The position numbers and the translations under genes were made by a program. DNA of 64,000 nucleotides from Tubulanus polymorphus (Eukaryota; Nemertea; Palaeonemertea; Tubulaniformes; Tubulanidae), in NCBI RefSeq assembly GCF_964204645.1, contig NC_134030.1:2643855-2707854 (forward strand), written 5' to 3'. Shown here piece by piece: positions 39,575 to 51,900 of this stretch (positions are counted from its first letter, which is position 1; every line of letters begins with the position of its first letter). The notes below the pieces were generated by a model, which was given only the letters and a program-made list of their open reading frames with translations, was not told the DNA's origin and ran no database searches.

Positions 39575-42500
39575 TTACCATTTTCTTTTGGACCGCAGTT
39601 GCTGCAGGATATTGCGGTTGTTCATTTCTGTAATCAAGAAATTCTTTTTCTCGCAAAATGCTTACAGTTAACACTGAGTGGAACAAAGGAATCGACAATT
39701 TTAGGCACAAATTAAACAACCATTTCAACATTTTATAATTTCCCTAGTGTCGCTTGAGCAGGAACGAGCAGCCATTAAATCCATGTCATAATCATAGATT
39801 CCTATAAATTCTACTATCTATCCATTCTAAATAAATTCAATCTACTTTCGATGATTGAACAGAAATCTTTGATCAAGTGTGACTCTAGAAAAATGTCATT
39901 TTGTAGCCCGAGTCTCACATTATTTGTTAAAATCCAAGATGGCTGCTTGAATACGATATTGAGTGCAATGTGCTGTCTGCAAAGGATAGAATAGAATTAG
40001 TACTTACTCTTACAATAGCAGGTCATTACAATTATTATGAGTCCAGACATCACTATGATTATCACTATTACAATTACAATAACACAAGCAGCTAGGTTAC
40101 ATTTACACCAACCATCATCACATGGAGGAGGAGCAGGTCCCGCTAAAAATGAAATAAAATATTCAAATTCACGCTCATTTATATTCATCAGTCGTACGAC
40201 TTGTAGGTTCTTCCGAAAATATATCAATTCAAAATGCATTAGAATCTGTTAAATACAGTAGAAACTGTTTCAAAGAGCGGGGCAGTTCAGCTGGGACTGA
40301 AAGATTCAAATCAAATAGTTTTCTACTTAAATGTCTAAAAGTGTTCAGTGCTCAAATACAAACATCGAATAAACTCAACCACGTCTGGGTACAACATATT
40401 TTTAGTATTTTAAGGTATTTGAGGATGTTCTATGAATTTCCTTTTTTATCTGAAGTTGACTTTTCATTTCTATTACGTTGTCAACAATAACAACCCAGAC
40501 TGGCGAGTGGAATGCTGTTGAAATAGCGAATTGATTGAAATAGCTCTATTGATCGCTGAATAGTTGTATGGGAGTTCCATGTATAGTTACGCGGGGAAAA
40601 CCCCGGTGATCAATAGACGTAATTGAAAGCTCTAATCAAAACAACTGACAATATCATACTCATATATGAAATGCACGTAAATGATTTTTAAACTGATAAA
40701 ATGAAAGGAAAGGTTCAATTGAAATTACTCTAGCCAAGAGATTTCACTGATTGTAGAATAACAGCAACAAAGCTAGTTTTACTGAATTAATTGAAGAAAT
40801 TATATCGATTTAAGAGTTTAACTTTTTTGAGAAACTTGACCTCGATTCTCAATTGGGTGAAATATTTACTCAATATTACTGAATAGGGCCCAGTTTATAG
40901 AGGCTAGATATTTACCTGCACATTTCACCAGTTTGTTCAGATTATTGACATCATACGCACAGCAACGCATATTCTTAATTTCCGCTGCTTCCTTTAAAAC
41001 CAGGACACTTTTACTGCGATATTTTGGCCAATGCGGTATAACTGGACAACCATCATTATTCGCAGGGTCGTTAGTGATACTGACTGGATCTTTCTATGAA
41101 ATAATAAAACAATTATTGAATAAGAAAATGCTAATTGCAGAATTAATGACAATGAGTGAAACCTGAATTCAGAGCACCACTTTAATAAGTCGCCTCTAAT
41201 TTCTATTCCCGATTCTGTTTGCTAAGAATAAGTCGTCATTTGAATAACTCATCAACTTAATAAACGTCGAAACTAAAAAAACTACGAGGACTTAAAAGTG
41301 ACCGAGTTTAACTGTAATTCTAAAAATATACTGTTTTTCAGCAATGATGTAGATTTTTTTTAAATTTCCCTATTTGATGTAGGCCTACTTAAAACTTACT
41401 GGTTCTGTTCCATCAACCGTCCATTTATATGAATATTGTGAGAATGTACAGGCTCCGGTTCCTTCGTCAACAGAATCTCCCGCTAAACAAGTGAATTCTG
41501 TCTTATCATCAGATGATGTCATGTTTATCCACTGTGGTACGTCTGAAGAAAAACACAGTTCAAACACCTTTCTAAATTTTGAAGGTAAAATTCAATGTTA
41601 TTCTATTAAACAACTTAATTCCCATAATAGAACGATGACCACACTCAACGTGGTGAACGGATAATAAGATATAATCCCACTATTTACAGATTAAAAGAAT
41701 TTAAAAACTTAATTCCCAGCTTCAAACAAATAAGGCCGTGAAATTCGCAGTGAAAGGATTTACATAGAGAAAATAAAATTTGGACTACTCACCGGTAAGA
41801 GTGTATTGTAAACTGTCTAATACATTTCCTACGATACATTTAAAAACAGGTGTCCCGTAATTATACCAGCGATCATCAAACATTTTAAACGTCATCGTTA
41901 AATTCGCCTCGGTACCGCTCCCCTCCGGATCGTCTCCCGTACACTTTATATCGAACGTGCTGAAGTCGATAAATAAAGTTGTTTTCTTGAAAGCTCTCTT
42001 TGGGTATTTTCTACAGTTTGTATTGAATGTAACGTATGAATTACGAGGAGCAGTGTCCATAGGTCCTTCAGGTTCAACCCTGAACACCGATGTAACACCA
42101 GCCGGATCTGGAAAGTCTCTTATCGTACACGTCATATTATACCAGTCTGTAGTTAGCATATCAGTATTGGTATTATTAGTCAGTGTTATACTGAGAGCCA
42201 TCACACCTGAAATATAATACATACACGGTTTAAACCGAGTGGCCATCAGTCTAGTATGGTGGCTGATTTACGGAGTTCTTCTGAAAATATATCAATTCAA
42301 AATTCATGAGAATCAGTTAAATACAGTAGAAACTGCTTCAAGAGCGGGGCAGTTCAACTGGGACTGAAAGATTCAAATCAAATAGTTTCTACTTGTCTAA
42401 AAGTGTTCAGTGCTCAAATACAAACATCGAATAAACTCAACCACGTCTGGGTACAACATATTTTTAGTATTTGAAGGTATTTGAGGACGTTTTATGAATT

Positions 42501-43954
42501 TCCTTTTTTATCTGAAGTTGACTATTCATTTCTATTACGTTGTCAACAAACAACCCAGACTGGCGAGAGTGGAATGCTATTGAAATAGCGAATTGATTGA
42601 AATAGCTCTATTGATCGCTGAAAAGTTGTATGGGAGTTCCATGTATAGTTACGCGGGGAAAACCCCGGTGATCAATAGACGTAATTGAAAGCTCTAATCA
42701 AAACAACTGACAATATCATACTCATATATGAAATGCACGTAAATGATTTTTAAACTGATAAAATGAAAGGAAAGGTTCAATTGAAATTACTCTAGCTTCG
42801 TTAACGCTTCGTTAAAACCAGTTTTTCGTTTTAACGCATCGTTAAAACGAAATTTTGGTTTTAACGCTACGTTAAAACCAGTTTTTCGTTTTCTCTCTGG
42901 CATCCTTCCGTCTAAGGCGCAGCGCTGGAACATCTTCTATATCTAGTGTGACTAAGGAGTCGAAAAGCAGTCGCGGTTGCATTGACAGCATATGACGGCG
43001 GAGGGAGTTCTGGTTCTGCTGCTCTAGCTTTCCTACGGATGCGCTTGGTTGTGACAGCCTCTCTGACAGATCTGGTATGTTCGGCATCACGAACACCCGC
43101 TGCCACAGCTCTAGCCCATACCATCACGATCATCAGCAAGGCTTTTCCAAGCGCTAGGGTTAACGCATCGTTAAAAGCAACTTTTCGTTTAACGCCACGT
43201 TAAAATCAGATTTTCGTTTTAACGTGGCGTTAAAAACGAAAAAGACTACGCTAAAAGCAAATTTTTGCGTGGTTTCGTTTTAAACGCCACGTTGAAACCA
43301 ACTTTGATAGAGTTGCGATAAAAAGAAAGTACCACGTTAAAACGAGAAACTGGTTTTAACGCCACGTTAAAATGAAAAATTGGTTTTAACGATGCCTTTA
43401 AACGAAAAGTTGGTTTGTATAAGGATGCGTTAAAACGAAAAACTAGTCTTAACGTGGCGTTAAAATTAAAAATGAAGAATGAGAAAAAAATTGGTGTGAA
43501 CCGAGTGTCATTTTATTTCGCTTTTTTCAATGTGGTCCGAATCAGCCACAGTATATATATTAAGCCAATCATGCGGTAGATTCGCTACACATCTGTTTGG
43601 CTAGATATATAGCAGCTACCTGTCCGGCATAAAAATCTTAAACAATTTAATACACCAATGAAAGGCAAGCGAGGGAGGGTGAGGAGGAGAGCTGTGGCTG
43701 TGGAACTAACAGCACTAATATACTCAGCTCAGATTACGACCACCGATTCACACAAACTCTTCAGCCAGTACGTGTAATAACAAATAAATTAGAACAGAAT
43801 AAGAGAAAATTAATGAAAAACCATTAATGAGAGACCGCTTACCTGATGAATTCGGGTAGAAAACCAGCATCATCAGCAGAGCAGCAGCAACAGCCGCTGC
43901 ATTAGCAGCTGCCGTTTTTTTCATCGCCCACGGTTTTACAGATCGAATAATCAT
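39575..43954 (-). CDS. IgTM-C: two-Ig membrane receptor, truncated tail
   Basis: Exons 43954-43843, 42206-41793, 41542-41400, 41093-40916, 40142-40008 and 39627-39575; 1,035 nt, 344 aa, phases matching A and B. Signal peptide MIIRSVKPWAMKKTAAANAA; Ig1 as in B with the ALSITLTNNTNTDMLTT start; Ig2 WINMTSSDDKTEFTCLAG, YKWTVDG, NMRCCAYD; stalk PAPPPCDDGWCKCN; helix; CYCKK; then the same shifted tail RNILQQLRSKRKW as B. Intron 1 is 1.6 kb because it holds the fold-back cluster. All splice sites are canonical. Expression is not shown by sequence. Confidence 0.75.
42797..43466. repeat. Fold-back cluster of GTTTTAACG palindromes around a unique core
   Basis: Left arm 42797-42893 and right arm about 43161-43466 are made of many short palindromes such as GTTTTAACGCATCGTTAAAAC and GTTTTAACGCCACGTTAAAAC, with variants. 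The 260-bp core is non-repetitive and GC-richer. One minus-strand frame through it reads IPDLSERLSQPSASVGKLEQ and continues into the left arm. Resembles a fold-back transposon carrying a captured fragment. Confidence 0.7.
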
Positions 43955-43998
43955 TTACACAAGACGAGCGCGTTTAATCCTTTACTTCAAACTGGAAG

Positions 43999-44311
43999 TT
44001 CACTGAAGACCTAAGTGTCAGGTATGTCGCTTTCGCGACCTCTAACACTAAGTCGCGGAAGCCATACGCGGTGATTTTAAATTCGTTTAAATTCACCTCT
44101 AATTATATCATCACTACTCACAGAAGCGGTACTAAAACATTTCTAGAGACAATTTTCAGCCACTTCGTGAACTTCAAATATATTCTTGGGAGTGTAAACA
44201 ATGAAAAGATAACTGATGAGAATTTCGACGTAAAATAACGCCCACGAGTCTGGGTGGGTGGTCCGTGCTCTAGTACATGCGGCACACGGAGCACTCTCGC
44301 AGGACTTGGTG
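43999..44311. mobile_element. 313-bp insertion in the IgTM-C upstream region
   Basis: Flanked by direct AAACTGGAAG copies (43989-43998 and 44312-44321), where units A and B have one uninterrupted site. It contains an inverted pair TCGCGACCT / AGTCGCGGA. The ends TTCACTGA and TTGGTGAA are weakly inverted. Class unknown. Confidence 0.6.
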
Positions 44312-44321
44312 AAACTGGAAG

Positions 44322-44368
44322 TCTCATAAACGCGTCGTTACGGGGTGATGACGTGATAGGGTGTAGGC
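44322..44368 (-). promoter_or_regulatory. Displaced promoter block of IgTM-C
   Basis: The conserved TGATGACGTGATAGGG stretch is here pushed about 310 bases further from the start codon than in A and B by the insertion at 43999-44311. Confidence 0.4.
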
Positions 44369-45941
44369 CTAAAATGTTAGTATGGGACAAGTTATATTTC
44401 TAAAAGGAAATATACTGCGACAGGTGGTTTTGCAAAGTCATTAAAGATTTAGATTAAAAGCCTCTAAGGATAAAATTCTTCCGATTATAGAGAAGTCATA
44501 CAGAATGAATGAATTAATGAAGATAACTTAAAAAATCGGAAGTATGAAAATAATAAACGAAACATATTGTTTATTTTAAAGTAAAATTATGGGTCCATTT
44601 AAAAAGAGCGCTATCAATTCACTACTATCAGGATGTCTGCATTACGGGTCAATAAAGTGTTTTGATTTGATTTGATAGCGAATTGAATTGAATTGAATTG
44701 GTATGAGCGATATGGATGACATGAGGTGGATATTCTCGGAGCTACCCATTGTGGATAATTCCAACATTACGGACGCTGTTGAATGATCTTCAATCCTTAA
44801 TCTTACCGTTCTCAACTCGTCGCTGGATTAGGCGGAGGATGGCAGAGAGCCATAAGAATCCTCTTTATGAATGGGAACGCAAGAATCCAGTGCGAACTTA
44901 TTCTAGAACCCAGGTTGTTGTCCATGATTTTCATAATCATGATAATTGCATTGCACTTGCCGGCCAGACCTGGTCGATCGGTCCTCCCCGCTCGGCGCTC
45001 CATCCATCATCGTCATATTTTATGATTTAGGTCTGTTTGCATAGTTTCCAGAACCTCTCATGGGTAAAAGTGCAGATCCGCACCTCTCGTGATTGACGCA
45101 ATCTACTGAATGACAGAATCCAGGCTAAAATCTTTCTAGTGAAGATATCTTGAAATTGACCAATGGCAATGTATGAATTGCTGATGATATTTTGAAACAA
45201 TGATATTTAATGTAATTGATTGAACCGTTAATGCGGAGGTGCAGATCTGCCCTTTTCCCCTGTGATGTCATGGCCCAAGACCTATGAGTCATAGTGTGAC
45301 AAGCTTCGCCTTGTTCTTCCACACACAGGGGCTCATATCAGACACTGTCAGAGAGTTGGGGCTCGTATCAGAGTTGTAGGTGCTGTAAATACAAAGTGGC
45401 TATAAATATGGTGATATTTTAATCATAGTGTCCATAGTGTATTTATTTTTTGTATATTATTGCTAATGTCTATTTCAACCTGACCTGAGAACATACCAGG
45501 ACCAGGTGGCCTAGCTCAAGTCAGTTTCGATGGTACATACGTAATAAACGTCTTATTAGGATCAGAAAGCACTGGCAGTTGACCTAAAACATTGAGAAAC
45601 CCTAGGGAAAGGATTAGATGTATAATATTCAACCAATTATAGGTCTACCTTCGAACATCACAATTAGTCTGTTGCCAAAAGTTTAATTGAGTGGGCAGTT
45701 TCACAGTTCTGAGATTGATTCATTGAAAATGAACTAATTTCAATCAAACTCACAGCTGTGGAACTGGATTCTGGTAACGATGCACTTACAATTGTGATTA
45801 GGCCTACAGCATTTATCTACGAATTAACTCAACCCATTTTTAGGCAATTTGTCCCGGCAGGATTATTCACATCCAAACCACTTTTATTGGGATCAGTCGG
45901 TGCATCCAAATACTGAATTATTGCATGGTTTTCTATTACAG
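44369..45941. other. Divergent spacer between IgTM-C and CCDC191
   Basis: It should contain the first exon and promoter of CCDC191, but I cannot identify a start codon that joins in phase 0 to the exon at 45942. It holds a retroposon-like tail (CAATAAAGTGTTTTGATTTG with a TTGAA run, about 44650-44700) and a diverged dispersed repeat (about 45500-45600). A short plus-strand frame, MDDMRWIFSELPIVDNSN from 44711, has no clear donor. Confidence 0.35.
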
Positions 45942-48900
45942 AGGGTCACCACAGACAATGATATCAGCAGTTGGTTAAAGGTGAATTGGAAATGTGAAAA
46001 AATTATCCTATATTCATAATCTTGATCAACCTATGGGGTAATAGAAACCTAATCTTTCGTCATTCTCATTAGAAAGTTGAAGATGCGTCAAATATTGCGA
46101 CTGCTCAAGTGTTCGGAGTTGAATATGGAAGCGGTGTTAAACTGACTGGTAAAGCTGCAGCTAGGATGACTTCAGATCATGTCAGACATCACGATGCTGC
46201 TTATTCAGAGGGTAAGCATTAACCCTTTCAGTGCTGGCTAATTAATACCCTATAGTGCTGAAGATAATTTGAAAATTCTAAAAAATTTCATCCTAGTGTG
46301 TTTAATAACGGGAATACCACCATAGTGCGTCTACACCGCGGTGCGGTGTATCGTTAGTTACTAATATTTCACTATGTTTGACTGGTGCTGCCATCTTTCA
46401 ATAGAGATAATTAGTAATTACTAATTGAATCAATACACCGCAGTGCGGTGTACTAGCAAAATCCATCACTGATTTATACACTGCACTGCGGTGTAGACGC
46501 ACTGAAAGGGTTTAACGGGGAATCTCAAACGCTACTCTGTGTCAATTGGGGATTACACTTCAGCGTGTCCAAAAACATGGCTGATGTTTAATTTGTAGAC
46601 GCCGTTAATATGACAGGATTACTCCTATTCGCAAGCAGCTTCACTAGCTACCTATCAAAGCCAGGATTGATTTCAAGATCCTGTGTAATGTACATCGGTG
46701 CATCAATGGATCGGGTCCTTTATATTTAGTGAACTTACTGCGTGTCACTGAAGGTCGTACCAGATCTTGTTCTTCAAATTCACTGAGGATTAACCCTTTC
46801 AGTGCGTCTACACCGCAGTGCGGTGTACGAATCAGTGATGGATTCTGCTAGTACACTGCATTACTAGTTTTTATCTCTATTGAAAGATGGTAGCACCTGT
46901 CAAACATAGTGAAATACTAGTAACTAACGATATACCGCGCCAGGGTGTAGACGCACTAAAGCGGTATTCCCGTTATTCAACACACTAGGGTGGAATTTTT
47001 CAGAATTTTCAAATTATCCATGACCATGGGGTATTAATTAGTCAGCACTGAAAGGCTCAATGGCACCCGTACAAAATATGGCGATCTTGCTGGACCACGA
47101 CTGTGGAACAGTCTTCCCCTAGAACTCAAGTCAAAACCAGAAAGCTCTTTCCGAACCGAGTTTAAAACATTTTTGTTTAAAAAGCACAATCAGGAGACTA
47201 CAGAGTTTATCGTGAGATTATTATTACACCAATGACGAGTTCGTAATTTCTCTTACAGCTCAAGACTTATTGAATGAATGGATGAACGAGAAAGTGAATT
47301 TAGATTCTGGTTTAGATATCGATGATGATTATTATGATTATAAATTCGAGCGTCCGACGAGAGCCGAGGTTCAGCGAGAATGGGATAATCTCGTAGATAT
47401 CGATAATCTACCATTAAACCTGCCTAAACACGTCACTCATAAACGTAAGCGCTACTCACAAATAGTTCATCAATATCTCACGTGTCCACCCACCCATATA
47501 GGGCATTTAGAACTCTACTTGTTTTCTGGGCCTTGATCTTCATTCTCCGGGATCCAGTTCCCCAGTTGTGAGTTAAGATTTGACTCGGAGTTCACTGATC
47601 GAAAATGAACTGATTTTCACTCAGAACTGTAGAACTGGGACCGGGGGCTCCGCCTTTTACTTACTGACTGACTATTAGTGAGTGGAATTTGAAACTCTTT
47701 CCTTGTCCTGTCAAATCATCTGGACCCAGTTCTGAGTTAAGATTTAACTCTGAGTTTAACTCATTGAAAATGAACTAGTTTTAACTCATGACTGTGCAAC
47801 TGGATCCTGTTGCTGATTGAAAGTTCTGAGTTAACTTTTAACTCGTTCAACAGTTTTGAGCCAAGTTTGATGTAAAGAAGAGCTCAAATAGTGCGTTTCA
47901 TGTGTTATATTAACTTAGATCCAAATCGTAAAGTCCAAAACTGTCGAACAATGTCCTTTGAAACTGTGTGTTGTGATCTGAATTTTTACTGTTTTTCTGA
48001 TATGTATAGCTGCTGTTGAGTATGATTTGATAAATCAAGATGAATCTGAAATCGTCGACACGATTCTTCACAACATGTTAAACAAACAAGTGATTAACGA
48101 TGACGTCAAACGAGATCTCAGTCTAGAAAAACACAAACTGAACTCCATCGATCCTCGAACTAAAATGACTCTTAGACATCAACAGGTAATTATCAAAATA
48201 TACTTTTATCCATTGAGATATGATTCTCTAGACTTAGCCACGGTACGAAACCCTGCCACCCTAAACCGGTGCGCAGGTACACGTGTGGTACCAATCAAAT
48301 TACTCATTGTATAATCACTGAGGCAAATTTCACAGATTGACTATAAATGGAAAAAGGATTGTTGATTGGCTTAAATAAAATAGTGACATCATCTAAACTG
48401 GGCATGTAGCTGCACACTGTCTTGGGTTAGTCAGGCGGGGTTTCGTACCGTGGCGAGTCTCGATGGCGTCAGTTTGAATCCCTGCCGAGGGTGGATGATA
48501 TTGAAATACATGTATGAGATTTTGGTTTTTAACAAACCAACGAAGCGTCGGTGTGGTAATAATAATAGTAATAATAATTATTATATGTGTCTTATATAGC
48601 GCTAAATCCAGCCAGGCCGCTCAGAGCGCTTTACATTTTCGGTATTATTACCCCGGCCAATTTTATACTCAAACATGTATCAGTCATCTCTCCTTGGAGA
48701 GAAGTAACACCGAGCTGCTAACAAGCGCTCAGGGGCGTTAGAAGCAATTTTTGATTGCTGCGGCCAAATGCCGTTTTTGGACAGGTTCTAAATATTGTCG
48801 CCGTGGTTAATTTACTTAATTTCTTCAAAAATGTGGTATTCAAAGAAAAAAAAATTCATTCAGTAAATTATTGCCGTAGCTTTCGCTGCTGCAGTTGCTG

Positions 48901-51900
48901 CACTTTCAATGCCACTGAGGAGTCATCTATCAGGTCAGGTACCCATTTACTCCTGGGTGGAGAGAGGCAATGAGGATAGTGTCTTGCCCGAGGACACTAC
49001 GGCAATGTACGGGGTTCGAACCCACGACCTGGCTTTCCAGCCGAACGCTCTGACCACTCGGCCACAACTCTCCATGGAAACCAAGCGATAAAAAGAGACG
49101 ATCTACCACTGGGCAAATTTTCAGGGCGATACGTCCAGTTACGACGACATTCAATTATTCTGTCAATTGTAGGTGAAAGAAAATCGTGAAAAACGAGAAA
49201 AAGAACTGGAACGAAAACGTCGCGAACAACAGCTGCAGAAAGAAGCGCGTTCTCAAGCGAAACGCATAGTTCTGAAAGAAGAGCAAGCGAAAGAGATGAA
49301 AAAGAAGAAAGAAGAAGAAGCGGTGCAGAAAGAAATGATGAAAATTCGTCGAGAAATGGACGAACAACGAAGACAAGAGGAAGAAGAACGTTTGAGGTGA
49401 ACGATCGTTCCCACGTTTAGGGAAACTATTCGGTTTCTGGTTTGAAAATATTTGGGAATTCGATGAGTTTTGTTCTAATCTGTGTAAAATATTTTGGAAA
49501 ATCATTTTGCAATTTACATAATAGCAAATACTGAATACGATATTCTTCAGCAAATTTTCTTGAAAATCACCTTTATCGATAAGTCACCAGCAGAATTTTG
49601 ACATTCCGGTCGTATCGTGGTATCTGTTAATTTTAAACGAAGGCCCCATTTCGATTTGGGAAAATTAGAAAATCGCTCGTGAAATACTTGAGGAAAACTA
49701 GGGAAATTTTGAATTCATTTACCATAACTGAGGGAGCCGTCGACTTGAAGTGAATTCTGTTGAATTTTAGAAAACGTAAACAACAAGAAGAACTCGAAAA
49801 TGAAGCTCGTTTGAAAGAAGAACAATTACATTGGGAAGAACAGCAAAGAGAAATATTAGAGAGACGTCAAGCTGAAGAAAGACGACGTCAGGTTCTAAAA
49901 CGTTTACATGAAATTGAAACCGAAAATGCCGCCAATAATTACAAGGTTAGAACTATTTCATGAGCTTAAGTTTGAAGTTGACAGTGTCTAAAAGATAATG
50001 ACTTTCCCGAGGCTCCAAAAACCGACTGGTCGATACCTCGAGAGTTTCAGTGTAGGCAACATCCCGCTGGCAACTCCAGCTTACTGTACATGTTAAGGGA
50101 TTGGAAAATTTATAATGTGGGTATGGAAAAATGAAATTGGGAAACCCATAAAAACTCTGTGGACCTCAGCCTTAGAATATGTTGTTTTTTAATTGTTTTA
50201 CTGTATGTTGGAAGTCGATGATGTATTTAAAGTTGATGCAGAAGTGTTTCTCGGTGTGGTACGGAGTCGTCCTGGAGAGGAGACGTCAGATCGGTAAAGC
50301 GCGAGCGATGTCCGACTGGAAATGTCTGTTACGAGCGTGGAACGCGTGGAAAGCGTTCACGAGAGCGAGACACATCGATCGTGAGACTTTACAACACGAG
50401 GAATACCTACGTGAACAACACAGGTAAAATACCACCACCCTGTTACATGAGCAATATCTATATCCCACGACCCCTCGGAAAGGGCTTTATGGGTGCTTGC
50501 TTGAAACTCCTTTAATTTGAGCTAAACTCTTTCAATTTTGAGAAATAGACAATTAGATATGTTTGTCTAGTTTGTAGCTGTGCAGTAAACTGTGCCTAAA
50601 TTTGTTTTTACCTGATTACGCGGTAGACAAATTATAAGAGACAAAGTTTAGTTAGTTTATAGGATAAAAATCTGCTTACAAAACCACCGAATAAATGGTT
50701 TTACTGAGATAAACACTACTGATTTAGGAGGAGCCTGCAGTAATTGGAAAATTCCTCGAAATTTGAAATTTTCTCCTTTAAAAATCCTTTTATCCATGAA
50801 TGACTGATCTGTAGAGACCCTGATATCAAATTTGACAAATTGTTATGATAAATTGTTAGTCATTGTATCCAAAATTAGGCTAATTCTGCATCTAGAAAAA
50901 GCAGATGCAGACAATATTCATCTAATTCTGTATTCAAACGTTTTTGTGGTCGGAAAATTTCAGGAAATCTCAGTTAGCCTATCAGCATTACTGTTGGATG
51001 TTGATGAGGAAATGCGTCACCAGGTGGCAGGTATTCGTTCAGAGCGAACGACAGGAAAAATCAGTTCGTCTCGAGCAGAACTCGACGTGCTCAAAGATGT
51101 CCGCGTTTCTCGACGCTGCCGCATCGGGCAAATTATGGGAAAAGAAGAATACACAAACACCTGATGAACGTAACACGATCGACTCGGCTCGACTTAAAGT
51201 TGTGAGTTAACACAAAAACTTAAACTAGGCCCGGTGATTGACCTGGTAAACCTGGAAAACTCAGGGAATCAGAAAAATCTAGAGAAAATTGAATTTTACA
51301 AACTTTGCAAACATGGAATTTTACAAACTTTACAAACATCCTGGAAAACTCAGGGAATCAGAAAAATCTAGAGAAAATTGAATTTTACAAACTTTGCAAA
51401 CATGGAATTTTACAAACTTTGCAAACATCCTGAAAAACTCAGGGAATTTGGCTATGCTATATTGAACACGCATTTCTTTATCAATACATTTCTCTGATTC
51501 CATCAGCATTTTCTGTTATAACATGGAATTTCAAATAAGCAGAAAGTGGCTACCCTCGTTAATTGATTAACTGGTCCTGTATCTGAGATTTTTCTTTGAA
51601 TACACCTAAAAAAGTTCTCAAGTTCAAGATGAATGACCGAGTAATATGGTTCCTGTAATACTCTGAACGAGTTTGTTTCTAAACGCAGGATGAATTGTTT
51701 GAAAATGTTGATTCGCGACGGAAAGCAGCGGGAAGTGGTACGTTCCGTTCAGATTGTACGACGGATCGCTCGGAAAAGAGATTGCCGTGGAAGACTCCAC
51801 CTGTGACTAAACCTAGAGAGGCATGGCAGGTACAGGGCTAAATAGATAGTTCATAGATCCCCGTGCCACCAGCTATCCCACTAAAAAATAGTGCTTATTG

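Larger units (their letters stand above)
36734..44368 (-). repeat. Ig-receptor duplication unit C
   Basis: Third unit, most similar to B. It starts within the long-tail exon relic and ends after the shared promoter block. It additionally contains a fold-back cluster in intron 1 and a second partial copy (42268-42796) of the region at 40210-40790, showing a further internal duplication. Confidence 0.7.

Noticed and set aside
44704-44790. First exon of CCDC191 starting MDDMRWIF
   Set aside because: It has an in-frame stop and no suitable donor that would join in phase 0 to the exon at 45942.
48940-49077. A tRNA gene (A-box and B-box present on the minus strand)
   Set aside because: The B-box region runs on into a SINE body and microsatellite tail, and no clean cloverleaf closes; it is a tRNA-derived SINE head.
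49155-49553. 132-codon minus-strand frame rich in Phe and Leu
   Set aside because: It is the complement of the Glu/Lys-rich CCDC191 coiled-coil exon at 49173-49396.
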